A stretch of DNA of 64,000 nt from Gammaproteobacteria bacterium (GTDB lineage: Bacteria > Pseudomonadota > Gammaproteobacteria > DSM-16500): contig JAHCAO010000002.1 in the NCBI GenBank assembly GCA_019634835.1, positions 158,169 to 222,168 on the forward strand. Direction: 5' to 3'. The notes below the pieces were generated by a model, which worked only from the letters and a program-made list of their open reading frames with translations, did not search any database and was not told the DNA's origin. Shown piece after piece: positions 8,587 through 17,748 of this stretch (positions are counted from its first letter, which is position 1; each line of letters opens with the position of its first letter). Both the position numbers and the translations under genes were made by a program.

Positions 8587-9537
8587 CTACTCTAGCATTA
8601 ACCGCATACCTTCATTTAACTTTACTGAGTACTTGAATCCAATCTGCCGCTCAGCCAACAGGGTGGATGCATAAGAAGTTTGAATATCACCTGCCCGTGC
8701 AGCTTCAAACCGCATTTCTGCTGTTCTCTTACCTGCATCTTGCATGTAATCAATCAGTTGCAAAAGCGTGTGAGATTGGCCTGTTGCTATATTTAAAACA
8801 CCGGCATAATCACTATGTAAAGCCAGTGAATTTGCCTTTGCCACATCAGTGACATGAATAAAATCCCGCGACTGTTGCCCATCACCAAAAATAGTTAATT
8901 CAGAACCATTTTTATATGCCTCTAAAAAGCGGCTAATCACGCCTGAGTAGGGAGAACGAGGATCTTGACGAGAACCGTATACATTAAAATAGCGCAGGGC
9001 AAGGCTCTTAATTCCATGCAGGCGCAAATAAAGGGCAGCATAATCTTCCACGTGAGCTTTTTGTAGCGCATAAGGAGAAAGAGGTATCCCAGATAGTATA
9101 GTATCATCACGACACGGAAGTTCTGTCGTATTACCATAAACAGCAGCACTAGACGCATTCACAATACGGATAGGGTATGATGCTCTGCGCACTGCTTCAA
9201 GCACGTGCAAAAACCCTTGGGTGTTAACTTGGAGTGAGTATATTGGATTTTCAATCGATTGCGGAACAGAAACAATGGCAGCAAGATGCAATACGGCATC
9301 ACAGCCCATGAGTAATTCTTCCAAAAAAGGGTATTCCAGTACATCGCCTTCAATAAATTCTAAATCAGGATTCTGCAGATTAAGGTTTTCAAGTTTACCG
9401 GAAGAAAGATTATCTAATACGATCACTTCCTTACCTTGATCCAGTAATAAATCGACCGTATGAGACCCGATAAACCCTGCACCTCCTGTCACCAAAATCC
9501 GGCGCGGGTTTTTACTGCGTGATGGTTCTGTATTCAT
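8587..9537 (-). CDS. NAD-dependent nucleotide-sugar epimerase/dehydratase
   Basis: A 316-residue extended short-chain dehydrogenase. It has the Rossmann glycine motif TGGAGFIGSH near residue 18 and the catalytic pair in SPYALQKAH (YxxxK), with VNASSAAVYG before it and RYFNVYG after. This matches UDP-glucose 4-epimerase/GalE-WbpP-like enzymes that make surface-polysaccharide sugars. The start at 9537 overlaps the pcs stop as ATGA, so translation is coupled. An upstream start would sit inside pcs. The exact substrate cannot be told from sequence. Confidence 0.85.
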   Translation of the reverse strand: MNTEPSRSKNPRRILVTGGAGFIGSHTVDLLLDQGKEVIVLDNLSSGKLENLNLQNPDLEFIEGDVLEYPFLEELLMGCDAVLHLAAIVSVPQSIENPIYSLQVNTQGFLHVLEAVRRASYPIRIVNASSAAVYGNTTELPCRDDTILSGIPLSPYALQKAHVEDYAALYLRLHGIKSLALRYFNVYGSRQDPRSPYSGVISRFLEAYKNGSELTIFGDGQQSRDFIHVTDVAKANSLALHSDYAGVLNIATGQSHTLLQLIDYMQDAGKRTAEMRFEAARAGDIQTSYASTLLAERQIGFKYSVKLNEGMRLMLE

Positions 9538-10295
9538 TCTGATACAAGTTCTAGTGAAGTCAAAGGAACCCATGTACGGTATAAACTAATGCCAATATAA
9601 AGCAGACAATATCCTATCGAAATTGCTACTAATATGTTATTTGACTGAGGATAAAGCCAAAGCAGCCCCGTTGTTGCTGCGCCCCACAAAATGGTAATGA
9701 CAATCATACCAAGCCGCAAATATTTGTTGTCTGTCAGATAATCAAGCCGTGAGGGATAAACATACTTGATGGGAACAAAACTCAAGATCGCGAGAGAAAG
9801 CAATATGATCATATTTGTTACTGGCGTCATCTGCCAAAAAAACAAGTAAAAAACTGCAATATTCCAATAACTTGGAAACCCTTTAAAAAAATGATCCATC
9901 GTTTTGGCATCAACTTGAGTAAATTGATACGCTGAAGAAAAAGTAATGATCATCACGCATAACACACGCCAATATTCTGGCAACAAATTAGTCACTAATA
10001 GGAAAAAACAAGGCACTAGTGTGTAAGTAAAGAAATCAACAATGTTATCCAACAATGCGCCATCTACTTCTGGGACTGCTTCCTTGATTTTAACCATGCG
10101 TGCAAACATACCATCCACAGCATCAATTAAAATAGCAGCTCCCATTAACCAAAGCGCAAGCAATAAATTACGTTGATAAATAGCCAATAATGCAAGCAAT
10201 CCAACACAAGCACCACTTGCCGTAAAAGCATGAATCAACCAACCAACGCTGCGCTGTGATAGGCTGACTTTTTTTAATGATTGTTGGTTAATCAA
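9534..10295 (-). CDS. pcs: Phosphatidylcholine synthase
   Basis: A 253-residue integral membrane CDP-alcohol phosphatidyltransferase. The catalytic pattern is complete: DAVDGMFAR, then DGALLDNIVD, with the spaced Asp residues that bind Mg2+ and CDP-diacylglycerol. Length and the DGALLDN...D form match bacterial Pcs, which joins choline to CDP-diacylglycerol to make phosphatidylcholine, a lipid typical of host-associated Legionellales. Six to eight hydrophobic segments are visible. Its start overlaps the nhaA stop (ATGA) and its stop overlaps the epimerase start (ATGA), so the three form one operon. Confidence 0.88.
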   Translation of the reverse strand: MINQQSLKKVSLSQRSVGWLIHAFTASGACVGLLALLAIYQRNLLLALWLMGAAILIDAVDGMFARMVKIKEAVPEVDGALLDNIVDFFTYTLVPCFFLLVTNLLPEYWRVLCVMIITFSSAYQFTQVDAKTMDHFFKGFPSYWNIAVFYLFFWQMTPVTNMIILLSLAILSFVPIKYVYPSRLDYLTDNKYLRLGMIVITILWGAATTGLLWLYPQSNNILVAISIGYCLLYIGISLYRTWVPLTSLELVSE

Positions 10296-11461
10296 CGATG
10301 TAACTCCTTCATAGGATGCTTCCCATGTTTTGTAAAAAATAATGTTTTATAAAAAGCAAACAATAGTACGATAGCACCAACTAAACTAGACAGAAGCGAG
10401 CCCATTATGACACCAAGCCGTACTTCAGCTAAATAAATATTCTCACTGGCAAACGAAAGGGTACCAAGAAAGAGGCTCATAGTAAAACCAATACCACACA
10501 GCACTGCAGTTCCATATAACTGAAGCCAGGTGGATTTCTCGGGCAATTTTGCAAAACCCAGTTGAATAACCAGCCAGGAAAAAAGAAACACCCCCACTTG
10601 CTTACCAATAAATAATCCTAGCGCTATACCCAAGACCATTTTATCCGTTAAATTGTCCCATGTTATCGCACTCAAAGAAAAACCTGCGTTTGTCAAAGCA
10701 AATAGCGGCATGATGACATAAGCTACCCATGGATGTAAGGCATTTTCTAATTTATTCAATGGTGAGTGTGATTCATGAGCCTTATCAGGTATTGTAAGTG
10801 CGACAAAAACACCGCCTATTGTAGGATGAATGCCAGAATGCAATAAACAACACCACAATAACACCCCTATTAATAAATACGGAAAAAGGGATTGAATAGA
10901 ATAATAATGGAATAATACCAACATAAAAACCATTGCTGCAGAAAAACACAAATATAAAACAGAAAATCCATGTGAATAAAAAAGCGCAATGATGATAATG
11001 GCGCCAATATCATCAAAGATAGCTAATGCAAGCAAAAACAATTTAAGCGCTGCAGGTACACGCCACCCCAGCAATGATAAAACCCCAAGCGCGAAAGCAA
11101 TATCTGTCGCAATAGGCGTCGCCCAGCCTTTTAACGCCATAGAATCAGCGTAATTTATCCAATAATAAATAAGAGCAGGCACAATCATCCCGCCTAATGC
11201 GGCGATAAAAGGTAGTGCTACTTGAGACAAGCGCGACAACTGACCATCAATGTAAGCCCGTTTCAACTCCAGGCCCACAATAAGAAAAAACAAGGTCATT
11301 AAACCATCATTGACAATAAATAAAAATCGATGGGTAAATTGCTGATGAAGAGAAGCAATTGGCGAATTAGCCAAAATCAGCGATAAAATAGCCATGAAAA
11401 ATAAGAGGATACCGCTAGAAGATTCCAGCTGTAAAAACTGCTTCAATAACCGAACAGCCAT
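10292..11461 (-). CDS. nhaA: Na+/H+ antiporter NhaA
   Basis: A 389-residue inner-membrane antiporter, essentially the length of E. coli NhaA. The paired aspartates of the ion site are in FDDIGAI, the TPIATDIAFALGVLSLLG motif is present, and about twelve membrane segments can be traced. The start MAVRLLKQF at 11461 has a good AAGGGTG ribosome-binding site; upstream in-frame starts extend into the intergenic repeat. It exchanges Na+ or Li+ for protons to control pH and sodium. First gene of the nhaA-pcs-epimerase operon. Confidence 0.95.
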   Translation of the reverse strand: MAVRLLKQFLQLESSSGILLFFMAILSLILANSPIASLHQQFTHRFLFIVNDGLMTLFFLIVGLELKRAYIDGQLSRLSQVALPFIAALGGMIVPALIYYWINYADSMALKGWATPIATDIAFALGVLSLLGWRVPAALKLFLLALAIFDDIGAIIIIALFYSHGFSVLYLCFSAAMVFMLVLFHYYSIQSLFPYLLIGVLLWCCLLHSGIHPTIGGVFVALTIPDKAHESHSPLNKLENALHPWVAYVIMPLFALTNAGFSLSAITWDNLTDKMVLGIALGLFIGKQVGVFLFSWLVIQLGFAKLPEKSTWLQLYGTAVLCGIGFTMSLFLGTLSFASENIYLAEVRLGVIMGSLLSSLVGAIVLLFAFYKTLFFTKHGKHPMKELHR

Positions 11462-11496
11462 AAACACCCTTAACATATATAGGGTCATATACCTGC

Positions 11497-11630
11497 AGCG
11501 TTTCACTTAGGAGTAACAATCATGGGTAACAATGAGTGTCATTTTCACGTGCAGTTTACGAGCATGAAAACGAACATCCACTGGCAGGACCCAAACTACC
11601 AAACCAAGAGGAACGCCTAAGTGAAACGCT
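11497..11630. repeat. About 135-bp inverted-repeat element, copy 2
   Basis: Terminal arms agcgtttcacttagg (11497-11511) and the exact complement cctaagtgaaacgct (11616-11630). The central block at 11542-11570 matches the block at 8455-8483, while the arms differ between the copies. It fills the divergent gap between nhaA and pgk. Confidence 0.65.
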
Positions 11631-11731
11631 ACGGGGGCATGTAGACCCTAAATGTTTCACACTATTGTTTTTCCCTCAGTTATGCAATAAATTCAGCAAC
11701 ATCATACGTTGCTATTTTTAAGGAGCTTTGA

Positions 11732-12925
11732 ATGCCAATTCCAACGATGTCTGACCTTAATCTAAAGGGTAAGAGGATATTAATCCGGGAAGATTTCAAT
11801 GTACCCCTTAAAAATGGAGAAATCACTAGTGATCTTCGTATTCGCGCTGCCATCCCTACTATTAAGCAGGCACTAAAAGGAGGCGGTAAGGTCATGCTTA
11901 TGTCGCACCTTGGCCGCCCAAACGAAGGAATGTACGATGAGACATTCTCACTTCTTCCTATAGCAAAACAACTGACTAAATTATTAAAAATGGATATTCC
12001 ACTCATTTCAAACTGGATCGATGGTTTTAACATGGGTGATGCACCGCTCGTGCTCCTAGAAAATGTCCGTTTCAACCACGGTGAAATTGATAATAATGTG
12101 GAGCTCTCAAAGAAAATGGCTGCACTATGTGATATTTTTGTCATGGATGCATTTGCCACTTCACACCGTACCGAATCCTCTACCTATGGAATCATCAAAC
12201 ACGCCAAGGAAGCCTGTATTGGGCCTTTGATGATTTCTGAACTAGAAGCTTTAAATAAAATCATGGAGAAACCAGCCCGTCCAGTTGTTGCCATTGTGGG
12301 AGGCTCAAAAGTTTCAACAAAATTAGCGTTGCTTGACTCGTTAGTCAAAAAAGTTGATGCACTGATCATTGGCGGCGGCATTGCGAATACCTTCTTAGCG
12401 GCTGAAGGTTATACCGTAGGTAAATCTCTCTACGAAGCTGATCTGATCGATGAAGCAGAACGGTTAACACTAGAAGCTAAAAAACGCAACGCAGAAATTC
12501 CATTGCCCATTGATGTGATTGTTGCTGAGCGGTTCGCAGAAGGGATTGAATCTTATGTACGCCTCGTTTCACAGATTGATGACAATGAAAAAATTTTTGA
12601 TGTCGGCCCGGATACAATTAAAAGTTTCCTTAGCTTGATCAAAAAAGCCAAAACTATTTTATGGAACGGTCCAATTGGCGCATTCGAGATCGAAGAATTT
12701 TCTCATGGCACTCAGGCAATTGCTAAAGCCATTGCGGATAGTAAAGCATTTAAGGTTGCGGGCGGAGGTGATACACTGGCAGCCATCGAGAAATATCGCA
12801 TCAGTAGTAAGATCGATTACATTTCAACTGGTGGCGGCGCCTTTCTTACTGTTCTTGAAGGGAAAAAGCTACCTATTATTACCGCCTTAGAAGAACGAAC
12901 CGCAAAAAATGAAAAGGTTACTTAA
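11732..12925 (+). CDS. pgk: Phosphoglycerate kinase
   Basis: A 397-residue glycolytic enzyme that interconverts 1,3-bisphosphoglycerate and 3-phosphoglycerate with ATP formation. It shows RILIREDFNVPL, SHLGRPNE, FATSHR, IVGGSKVSTKLALL and the C-terminal VAGGGDTLAAI and STGGGAFLTVLEG motifs. Length is normal. An AGGAG-type ribosome-binding site (taaggagctttg) precedes the ATG at 11732. pyk follows in the same direction; gap, often adjacent, is not in this window. Confidence 0.97.
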   Translation: MPIPTMSDLNLKGKRILIREDFNVPLKNGEITSDLRIRAAIPTIKQALKGGGKVMLMSHLGRPNEGMYDETFSLLPIAKQLTKLLKMDIPLISNWIDGFNMGDAPLVLLENVRFNHGEIDNNVELSKKMAALCDIFVMDAFATSHRTESSTYGIIKHAKEACIGPLMISELEALNKIMEKPARPVVAIVGGSKVSTKLALLDSLVKKVDALIIGGGIANTFLAAEGYTVGKSLYEADLIDEAERLTLEAKKRNAEIPLPIDVIVAERFAEGIESYVRLVSQIDDNEKIFDVGPDTIKSFLSLIKKAKTILWNGPIGAFEIEEFSHGTQAIAKAIADSKAFKVAGGGDTLAAIEKYRISSKIDYISTGGGAFLTVLEGKKLPIITALEERTAKNEKVT

Positions 12926-12966
12926 ACACTGTTATGCTACTTTATGCAGACTGGCTACACTAGCAG

Positions 12967-13000
12967 CTTGAAAGGAGAAAGTAGCCACTCTCCTTTCAAG
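12967..13000. other. Stem-loop between pgk and pyk
   Basis: A 12-bp perfect stem (cttgaaaggaga and tctcctttcaag) with a 10-nt loop. No U-tract follows, so it is more likely an mRNA processing or stability hairpin than a terminator. Confidence 0.5.
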
Positions 13001-13054
13001 AAATCCCATAAGAAAAGATATCTGCCATGAACGGCAGAATTTAGGCAATGAATT

Positions 13055-14491
13055 ATGATAAATTATCTTCGTCGAACAAAAATTGTTGTCACATTAGGAC
13101 CATCTTTAGATAACCCTGATATGCTTGAACGCGTTATTCTTGCTGGCGCTGTTGTGTTTCGTGCCAACTTTTCTCACGGGGATGTCAGCATGCATGAGGC
13201 TCGCATCAATCTGGTACGAGACATTGCAGCCCGACATGAAAAAACTGTGGCTATCTTAATCGATTTGCAAGGCCCTAAAATTCGCATCGGGCGTTTTAAA
13301 AATAAAAAAATATTACTGCGTGAGGGACAACATTTCATCTTAGATACTCTACTTGACGAAACTGCTGGCGATGAGCAAGCCGTCTCGTTGGGTTATGAAA
13401 ACCTGCCACGTGATGTCTATAAAAACGATACCCTATTGTTGGATGATGGTCGCATTGTATTTAAAGTATTAAATACCGAACCCACGAAAATATTCTGTGA
13501 AGTCGTGGTAGGTGGTGAATTATCTAATAACAAAGGCATTAACCGTCTCGGTGGCGGCCTTTCTGCTGCAGCGCTTACCGATAAAGACCGCGCTGATATC
13601 AAAGAAGCAGTACGTCTTAATGCGGATTATATTGCTGTATCTTTTCCACGCCATGCTGACGATATTAAAGAAGCAAGAGCGCTGCTTCAGGCCGCTGGCG
13701 GAAACCCTGGTATCATTGCCAAAATTGAACGGGCAGAAGCCATCACTAACCTCGATGGAATTATCGAAACATCGGATGCTGTGATGATTGCGCGCGGTGA
13801 CTTAGGTGTGGAAATTGGTGACGCAGAATTACCCGCAATGCAAAAGAAAATCATTAAAATTGCCCGCTTGCTGAATAAACCCGTTATTACAGCAACCCAA
13901 ATGCTAGAAACCATGATACAAAATACCATTCCTACTCGTGCAGAAGTATCAGACGTTGCCAATGCTGTACTAGATGGAACAGATGCCGTCATGCTCTCTG
14001 GCGAAACTGCGGTTGGCCTGTATCCTGACAAAGCAGTTGCTGCTATGGATAGGATATGTCTAAGTGCAGAAAAACACCGCCACACGCAATCCGTGCGTTA
14101 TACTAGAGATCAGAGACTTAAATATGTTGACGAAGCAATTGCTATGGCAACAATGTATGTTGCCAATCATTTAGACATTAAAGCCATCATCGCGCTTACC
14201 GAATCTGGCACGACCCCTCTTTTAATGTCGCGTGTTAACTCCAGTATTCCTGTTTATGGATTAAGCAGACATGATGCCACTCTGCGCCGAATGACACTTT
14301 ATCGTGGTGTATACCCTATCCCCTTTGACGCAACACCCATTGATCGTCGAATCTTGAATCAGGCTTCTATATCAGAGTTAAAAACAAGAAAGATATTGAA
14401 AAGCGGCGACATTGTGATTATTACAAAAGGTGATTTGATTGGAGTACACGGACGCACTAACTCACTAAAAATTGTCACGGTTGATAACTGA
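13055..14491 (+). CDS. pyk: Pyruvate kinase
   Basis: A 478-residue enzyme converting phosphoenolpyruvate and ADP to pyruvate and ATP. Key motifs are RRTKIVVTLGPS, the FRANFSHG and DLQGPKIRIG segments, the catalytic IAKIER, MIARGDLGVEIG, and ITATQMLETM. The C-terminal regulatory domain is present (ALTESGTTPLLMSR, ending LKIVTV). Length is normal for bacterial type II enzymes. It lies 129 bp after pgk. Confidence 0.96.
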   Translation: MINYLRRTKIVVTLGPSLDNPDMLERVILAGAVVFRANFSHGDVSMHEARINLVRDIAARHEKTVAILIDLQGPKIRIGRFKNKKILLREGQHFILDTLLDETAGDEQAVSLGYENLPRDVYKNDTLLLDDGRIVFKVLNTEPTKIFCEVVVGGELSNNKGINRLGGGLSAAALTDKDRADIKEAVRLNADYIAVSFPRHADDIKEARALLQAAGGNPGIIAKIERAEAITNLDGIIETSDAVMIARGDLGVEIGDAELPAMQKKIIKIARLLNKPVITATQMLETMIQNTIPTRAEVSDVANAVLDGTDAVMLSGETAVGLYPDKAVAAMDRICLSAEKHRHTQSVRYTRDQRLKYVDEAIAMATMYVANHLDIKAIIALTESGTTPLLMSRVNSSIPVYGLSRHDATLRRMTLYRGVYPIPFDATPIDRRILNQASISELKTRKILKSGDIVIITKGDLIGVHGRTNSLKIVTVDN

Positions 14492-14555
14492 TACGCATGT
14501 TTCAACATACTCGTCATGCATCCTAAGATTACAGATCAATTCTCGCGAGAATAAA

Positions 14556-16379
14556 ATGGACTCCCGAAAACATCAGTCTCCTAGTAATAATAGCTCTACT
14601 TATATGACTTATTTAAGATCACTCACCACTGCTAGAGGTGCTGTATCTCATGAAAAAACTGATCTTGCGCTAGAAAAAAAAGTGACGCCCGACGCAGTTA
14701 AAATGGCTCTAATAGCTGCACAAGAGTCAAAGCCACATGTGTACAATGTGATTAATCATCCCCAAAGGAAATTAAATATCTGTGTATTTGGCTGCCAAGG
14801 AAGCGAAAAAGACGCGCCAAAACAAGTAGCTGCATTAATCGATCATATTGCAGAAAAACAACCCGAGTTAAAACCAGACCTTTTTATTATTTTAGGTGAT
14901 AACTTTTATCCTGACGGCGTACCCAGTCCAGATGATCCACGGTTTGAAACACAATTCCATGGTGTTTATGGCAATCCTATTCTAACTAACATTCATGGAA
15001 CCGCTTGTATTGTTGTCTTAGGGAATCACGATGGTGGACGTGACACAGAAACTTATCTTAAATCGTTTGTGCCATTCCATAATACGTTGCTTAGAACAAA
15101 TCCCCTCAGCAATGAGCAAGCTGAAATACAGCAAATTGCTCATTCTATGCTTGCTCATGCTAGCGATCCTAATTTAAACGAATCAAAATCAGATTTTTTT
15201 GAAAGAAGCCATCTTGATTACCCATTACTTCCCAAACACTTGATGCCACATTTCTTCCATTCGTGGATTTTTGATCAATTACAAATATTTGCCCTCAACT
15301 CAAATACCTACGCTAAAGATTTTTTATATTCCCTTAAGAGCTATGCACTGGATGATCCTGTGGATCCTTATAACCAGGCCGTTTGGATCAAACAGCAATA
15401 TGATGAAGCGATTAAACAGAAAAAATCCACTCTCTTCGCTATGCATCACCCCTTATTTGCACTAGGCAAAAGAGCCTATCCCTCTGGCTGGGATGCAAAA
15501 CACTATCTCAAACCTAAAGAAATAACATTATTGAATCACATCTTAACGTTATCGCCTGATAACAAGAATTTTAAAGAGCAACTTATCCACTTATTTACAG
15601 AAAATGATGACACAACAAAACTGGAAACAAATGCTAATTATAATGAGATATTAAGGAAAATTTTTTATCAATTTCAAAAAATGTCTCCCAATATAGTCTG
15701 TACAGCTCATGATCATGCTATTTACTATTACAATAATAATAATGACCTAACGCCAGAACCCAAGCTTTGTCAGGTTGTGTCTGGAGGCGGAGGTAATGAA
15801 GAATTACAACACAGATTATTCTTTGGTCAGCAGGAAAATCTTGGTTGTTTCCTAAGAAACCATGGTTGCGCCATTCTTTCTTGTGATCCTCAGCATCCTG
15901 TCATTTTCAACATCAATATATTTTCGGTTGATGGAAAACACTTGCAATTCACCAGTCAAGATAACGTTCCATATCGCATGGTAGAAAATGATAATAGAAC
16001 TAAAAAAATTCGTGAGATAGTGTTAAGCGCTTGTGTAAAATATCAGCTCTTTTTAGATGAAAAACAAATGTTAGCAAAACCTATTGGCAGCTTTTTTAAT
16101 ATTTTTTCTAATCTTACTCATCTCATCAAAAATAACCAGCCACATAAGTTAAAAGATGTAGATTGCATGCATGATATGATAAATTTCTTCAACCAACCTA
16201 TTCCTGCCACTTATGAAGAAACCATTGGTACTTTGTATACCTTAATGAACAGTTTATCTAATGTAGATTCCGATTACTCTTTATATCGGGACATCAATAC
16301 CTCTATACACAAAGAGTTAGATGGAAAAAGTATTGATATCTTATATAGCGAGTTGATCTCCGCATTCACACCTCATTAA
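14556..16379 (+). CDS. Large calcineurin-like metallophosphoesterase
   Basis: A 607-residue protein from ATG 14556 (MDSRKHQSP). An earlier in-frame TTG lies inside pyk and is unlikely. The metallophosphoesterase core is clear: FGCQGSEKD, LGDNFYPDG, VLGNHDGG, later FAMHHPLF and TAHDHAIYY, i.e. the D-x-H, GDxxY, GNHD, H, HxH ligand series of purple-acid/tartrate-resistant phosphatases. About 200 C-terminal residues are unrelated to that domain and look helical. There is no signal peptide. Size, extra C-terminal region and lack of a metabolic context would fit a secreted effector, but that is only inference. Confidence 0.75.
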   Translation: MDSRKHQSPSNNSSTYMTYLRSLTTARGAVSHEKTDLALEKKVTPDAVKMALIAAQESKPHVYNVINHPQRKLNICVFGCQGSEKDAPKQVAALIDHIAEKQPELKPDLFIILGDNFYPDGVPSPDDPRFETQFHGVYGNPILTNIHGTACIVVLGNHDGGRDTETYLKSFVPFHNTLLRTNPLSNEQAEIQQIAHSMLAHASDPNLNESKSDFFERSHLDYPLLPKHLMPHFFHSWIFDQLQIFALNSNTYAKDFLYSLKSYALDDPVDPYNQAVWIKQQYDEAIKQKKSTLFAMHHPLFALGKRAYPSGWDAKHYLKPKEITLLNHILTLSPDNKNFKEQLIHLFTENDDTTKLETNANYNEILRKIFYQFQKMSPNIVCTAHDHAIYYYNNNNDLTPEPKLCQVVSGGGGNEELQHRLFFGQQENLGCFLRNHGCAILSCDPQHPVIFNINIFSVDGKHLQFTSQDNVPYRMVENDNRTKKIREIVLSACVKYQLFLDEKQMLAKPIGSFFNIFSNLTHLIKNNQPHKLKDVDCMHDMINFFNQPIPATYEETIGTLYTLMNSLSNVDSDYSLYRDINTSIHKELDGKSIDILYSELISAFTPH

Positions 16380-16456
16380 GCGCTTGACCCCATCCATCAT
16401 AATCATGTTAGCATTGAAGTTGCGCAACAATGTAACATACTGACAGAGGAACAAGG

Positions 16457-17083
16457 ATGTCCGTCAAAATACAAGTGATTTTCTATAGCATGTATGGCCA
16501 CATCTATCACATGGCTAAAGCAGTGGCAGAAGGCGTAAAAGAAGTTAACGATGTCAGTGTAGATATTTTTCGTGTACCTGAACTTGTTCCCGAAGATATT
16601 CTAGTCAAGAGCGGTGCAAAAGAAGCACAAAAAGCATATGAAACTATCCCTATTATCAAGCCAGACCAGCTAACTGACGCTGATGGATATATCTTCGGCA
16701 CACCTACTCGCTTTGGCAATATGTGCGGACAAATGAGAAATTTCCTCGACCAGCTTGGAGGGATGTGGGCAAAAGATACATTTGTTGGCAAAGTTGGCGG
16801 CGTATTTGTCAGTACCAGCACTCAACATGGCGGCCAAGAAACCACTATCACTAGTTTTCACACCACCTTACTTCATTTAGGCATGATTATCGTTGGTGTT
16901 CCTTATTCTGAAAAACGGCAAATGACCATGGATGAAATTTCTGGCGGGTCTCCTTATGGCGCATCCACTATTGCAGGAACTGGGAACCGGATGTTATCTG
17001 AAAATGAGAGAGAAATTGCGCGATTTCAAGGTAAGCATATCGCAGAAATCACTCGTGCTCTTAAGTTAGGAAGAGGTGAATAA
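16457..17083 (+). CDS. wrbA: NAD(P)H:quinone oxidoreductase, WrbA type
   Basis: A 208-residue flavodoxin-fold protein. The FMN-binding loop follows the first strand ([18 protein letters not shown]), and [19 protein letters not shown] and [12 protein letters not shown] are typical WrbA signatures, as is the C-terminal [11 protein letters not shown]. It reduces quinones by two electrons in the cytosol and protects from oxidative stress. An aggaacaagg ribosome-binding site precedes ATG 16457. The deacetylase gene starts 2 bp after its stop, so they are cotranscribed. Confidence 0.93.
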   Translation: MSVKIQVIFYSMYGHIYHMAKAVAEGVKEVNDVSVDIFRVPELVPEDILVKSGAKEAQKAYETIPIIKPDQLTDADGYIFGTPTRFGNMCGQMRNFLDQLGGMWAKDTFVGKVGGVFVSTSTQHGGQETTITSFHTTLLHLGMIIVGVPYSEKRQMTMDEISGGSPYGASTIAGTGNRMLSENEREIARFQGKHIAEITRALKLGRGE

Positions 17084-17085
17084 AT

Positions 17086-17748
17086 ATGTTTAAACGTATT
17101 ATCACAGCACTGCTATACATGCTGCCATTTTGTATCTACGCAGCAAACAATCATTCTGAACCCAATGTAAGAAAAGATCCGCTGCCAGGCACAGTTGCTT
17201 TAACATTCGATGATGGACCTAATCCTGTCTACACCCGCCAAATCCTTGCCATACTTAAAAAATACAATATTAAAGCCACTTTCTTCGAAGTAGGAGCAAA
17301 TGCAAAGTTACATCCTGAAGTAGTAAAGGAAATTCATGAACAAGGGCATGTCATTGCCAGTCACTCCATGACGCATCCGATGCTAACAAGAATTTCTCCA
17401 TCACAATTAAAAAATGAAATAGCAAGACCATCGGAAATTATCTACAGCATTATTGGAGTAAAGCCCAAATGTTTACGCTATCCATTTGGAGCATCTAACG
17501 AACATGTCAGAGCAGAAATTCGTGCTTATGGCATGGTCCCCGTTGCAATGGGCTTTAATTCTTTCGATTATGAAAGACCTGGCACACAAAAAATTATTGA
17601 TTGGGTCTTAAAAAATATTTATTCAAAGCAAGTGATTTTACTGCATGATGGTTATGATAAACGAGAACAAACCGTTGCTGCATTACCCGCTATTATTGAA
17701 GGAATCAAAAAGAAAGGCTTAGGCTTTAGCACCATTTGCTCACTCTGA
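17086..17748 (+). CDS. Secreted polysaccharide deacetylase (NodB domain)
   Basis: A 220-residue carbohydrate esterase family 4 protein. An N-terminal signal peptide (about residues 1-19, IITALLYMLPFCIYA) is followed by the NodB motifs: VALTFDDGPNP (catalytic and metal Asp), HSMTHPML (metal His pair), RYPFGASN and ILLHDGYD. It would remove acetyl groups from peptidoglycan or another N-acetylated glycan in the periplasm. It directly follows wrbA and its end overlaps by 9 bp the end of the convergent permease gene. Confidence 0.88.
   Translation: MFKRIITALLYMLPFCIYAANNHSEPNVRKDPLPGTVALTFDDGPNPVYTRQILAILKKYNIKATFFEVGANAKLHPEVVKEIHEQGHVIASHSMTHPMLTRISPSQLKNEIARPSEIIYSIIGVKPKCLRYPFGASNEHVRAEIRAYGMVPVAMGFNSFDYERPGTQKIIDWVLKNIYSKQVILLHDGYDKREQTVAALPAIIEGIKKKGLGFSTICSL

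Noticed and set aside
11680..12159. 159-codon frame antisense to pgk
   Set aside because: It lies wholly over the conserved pgk 5' region and encodes no recognisable protein.
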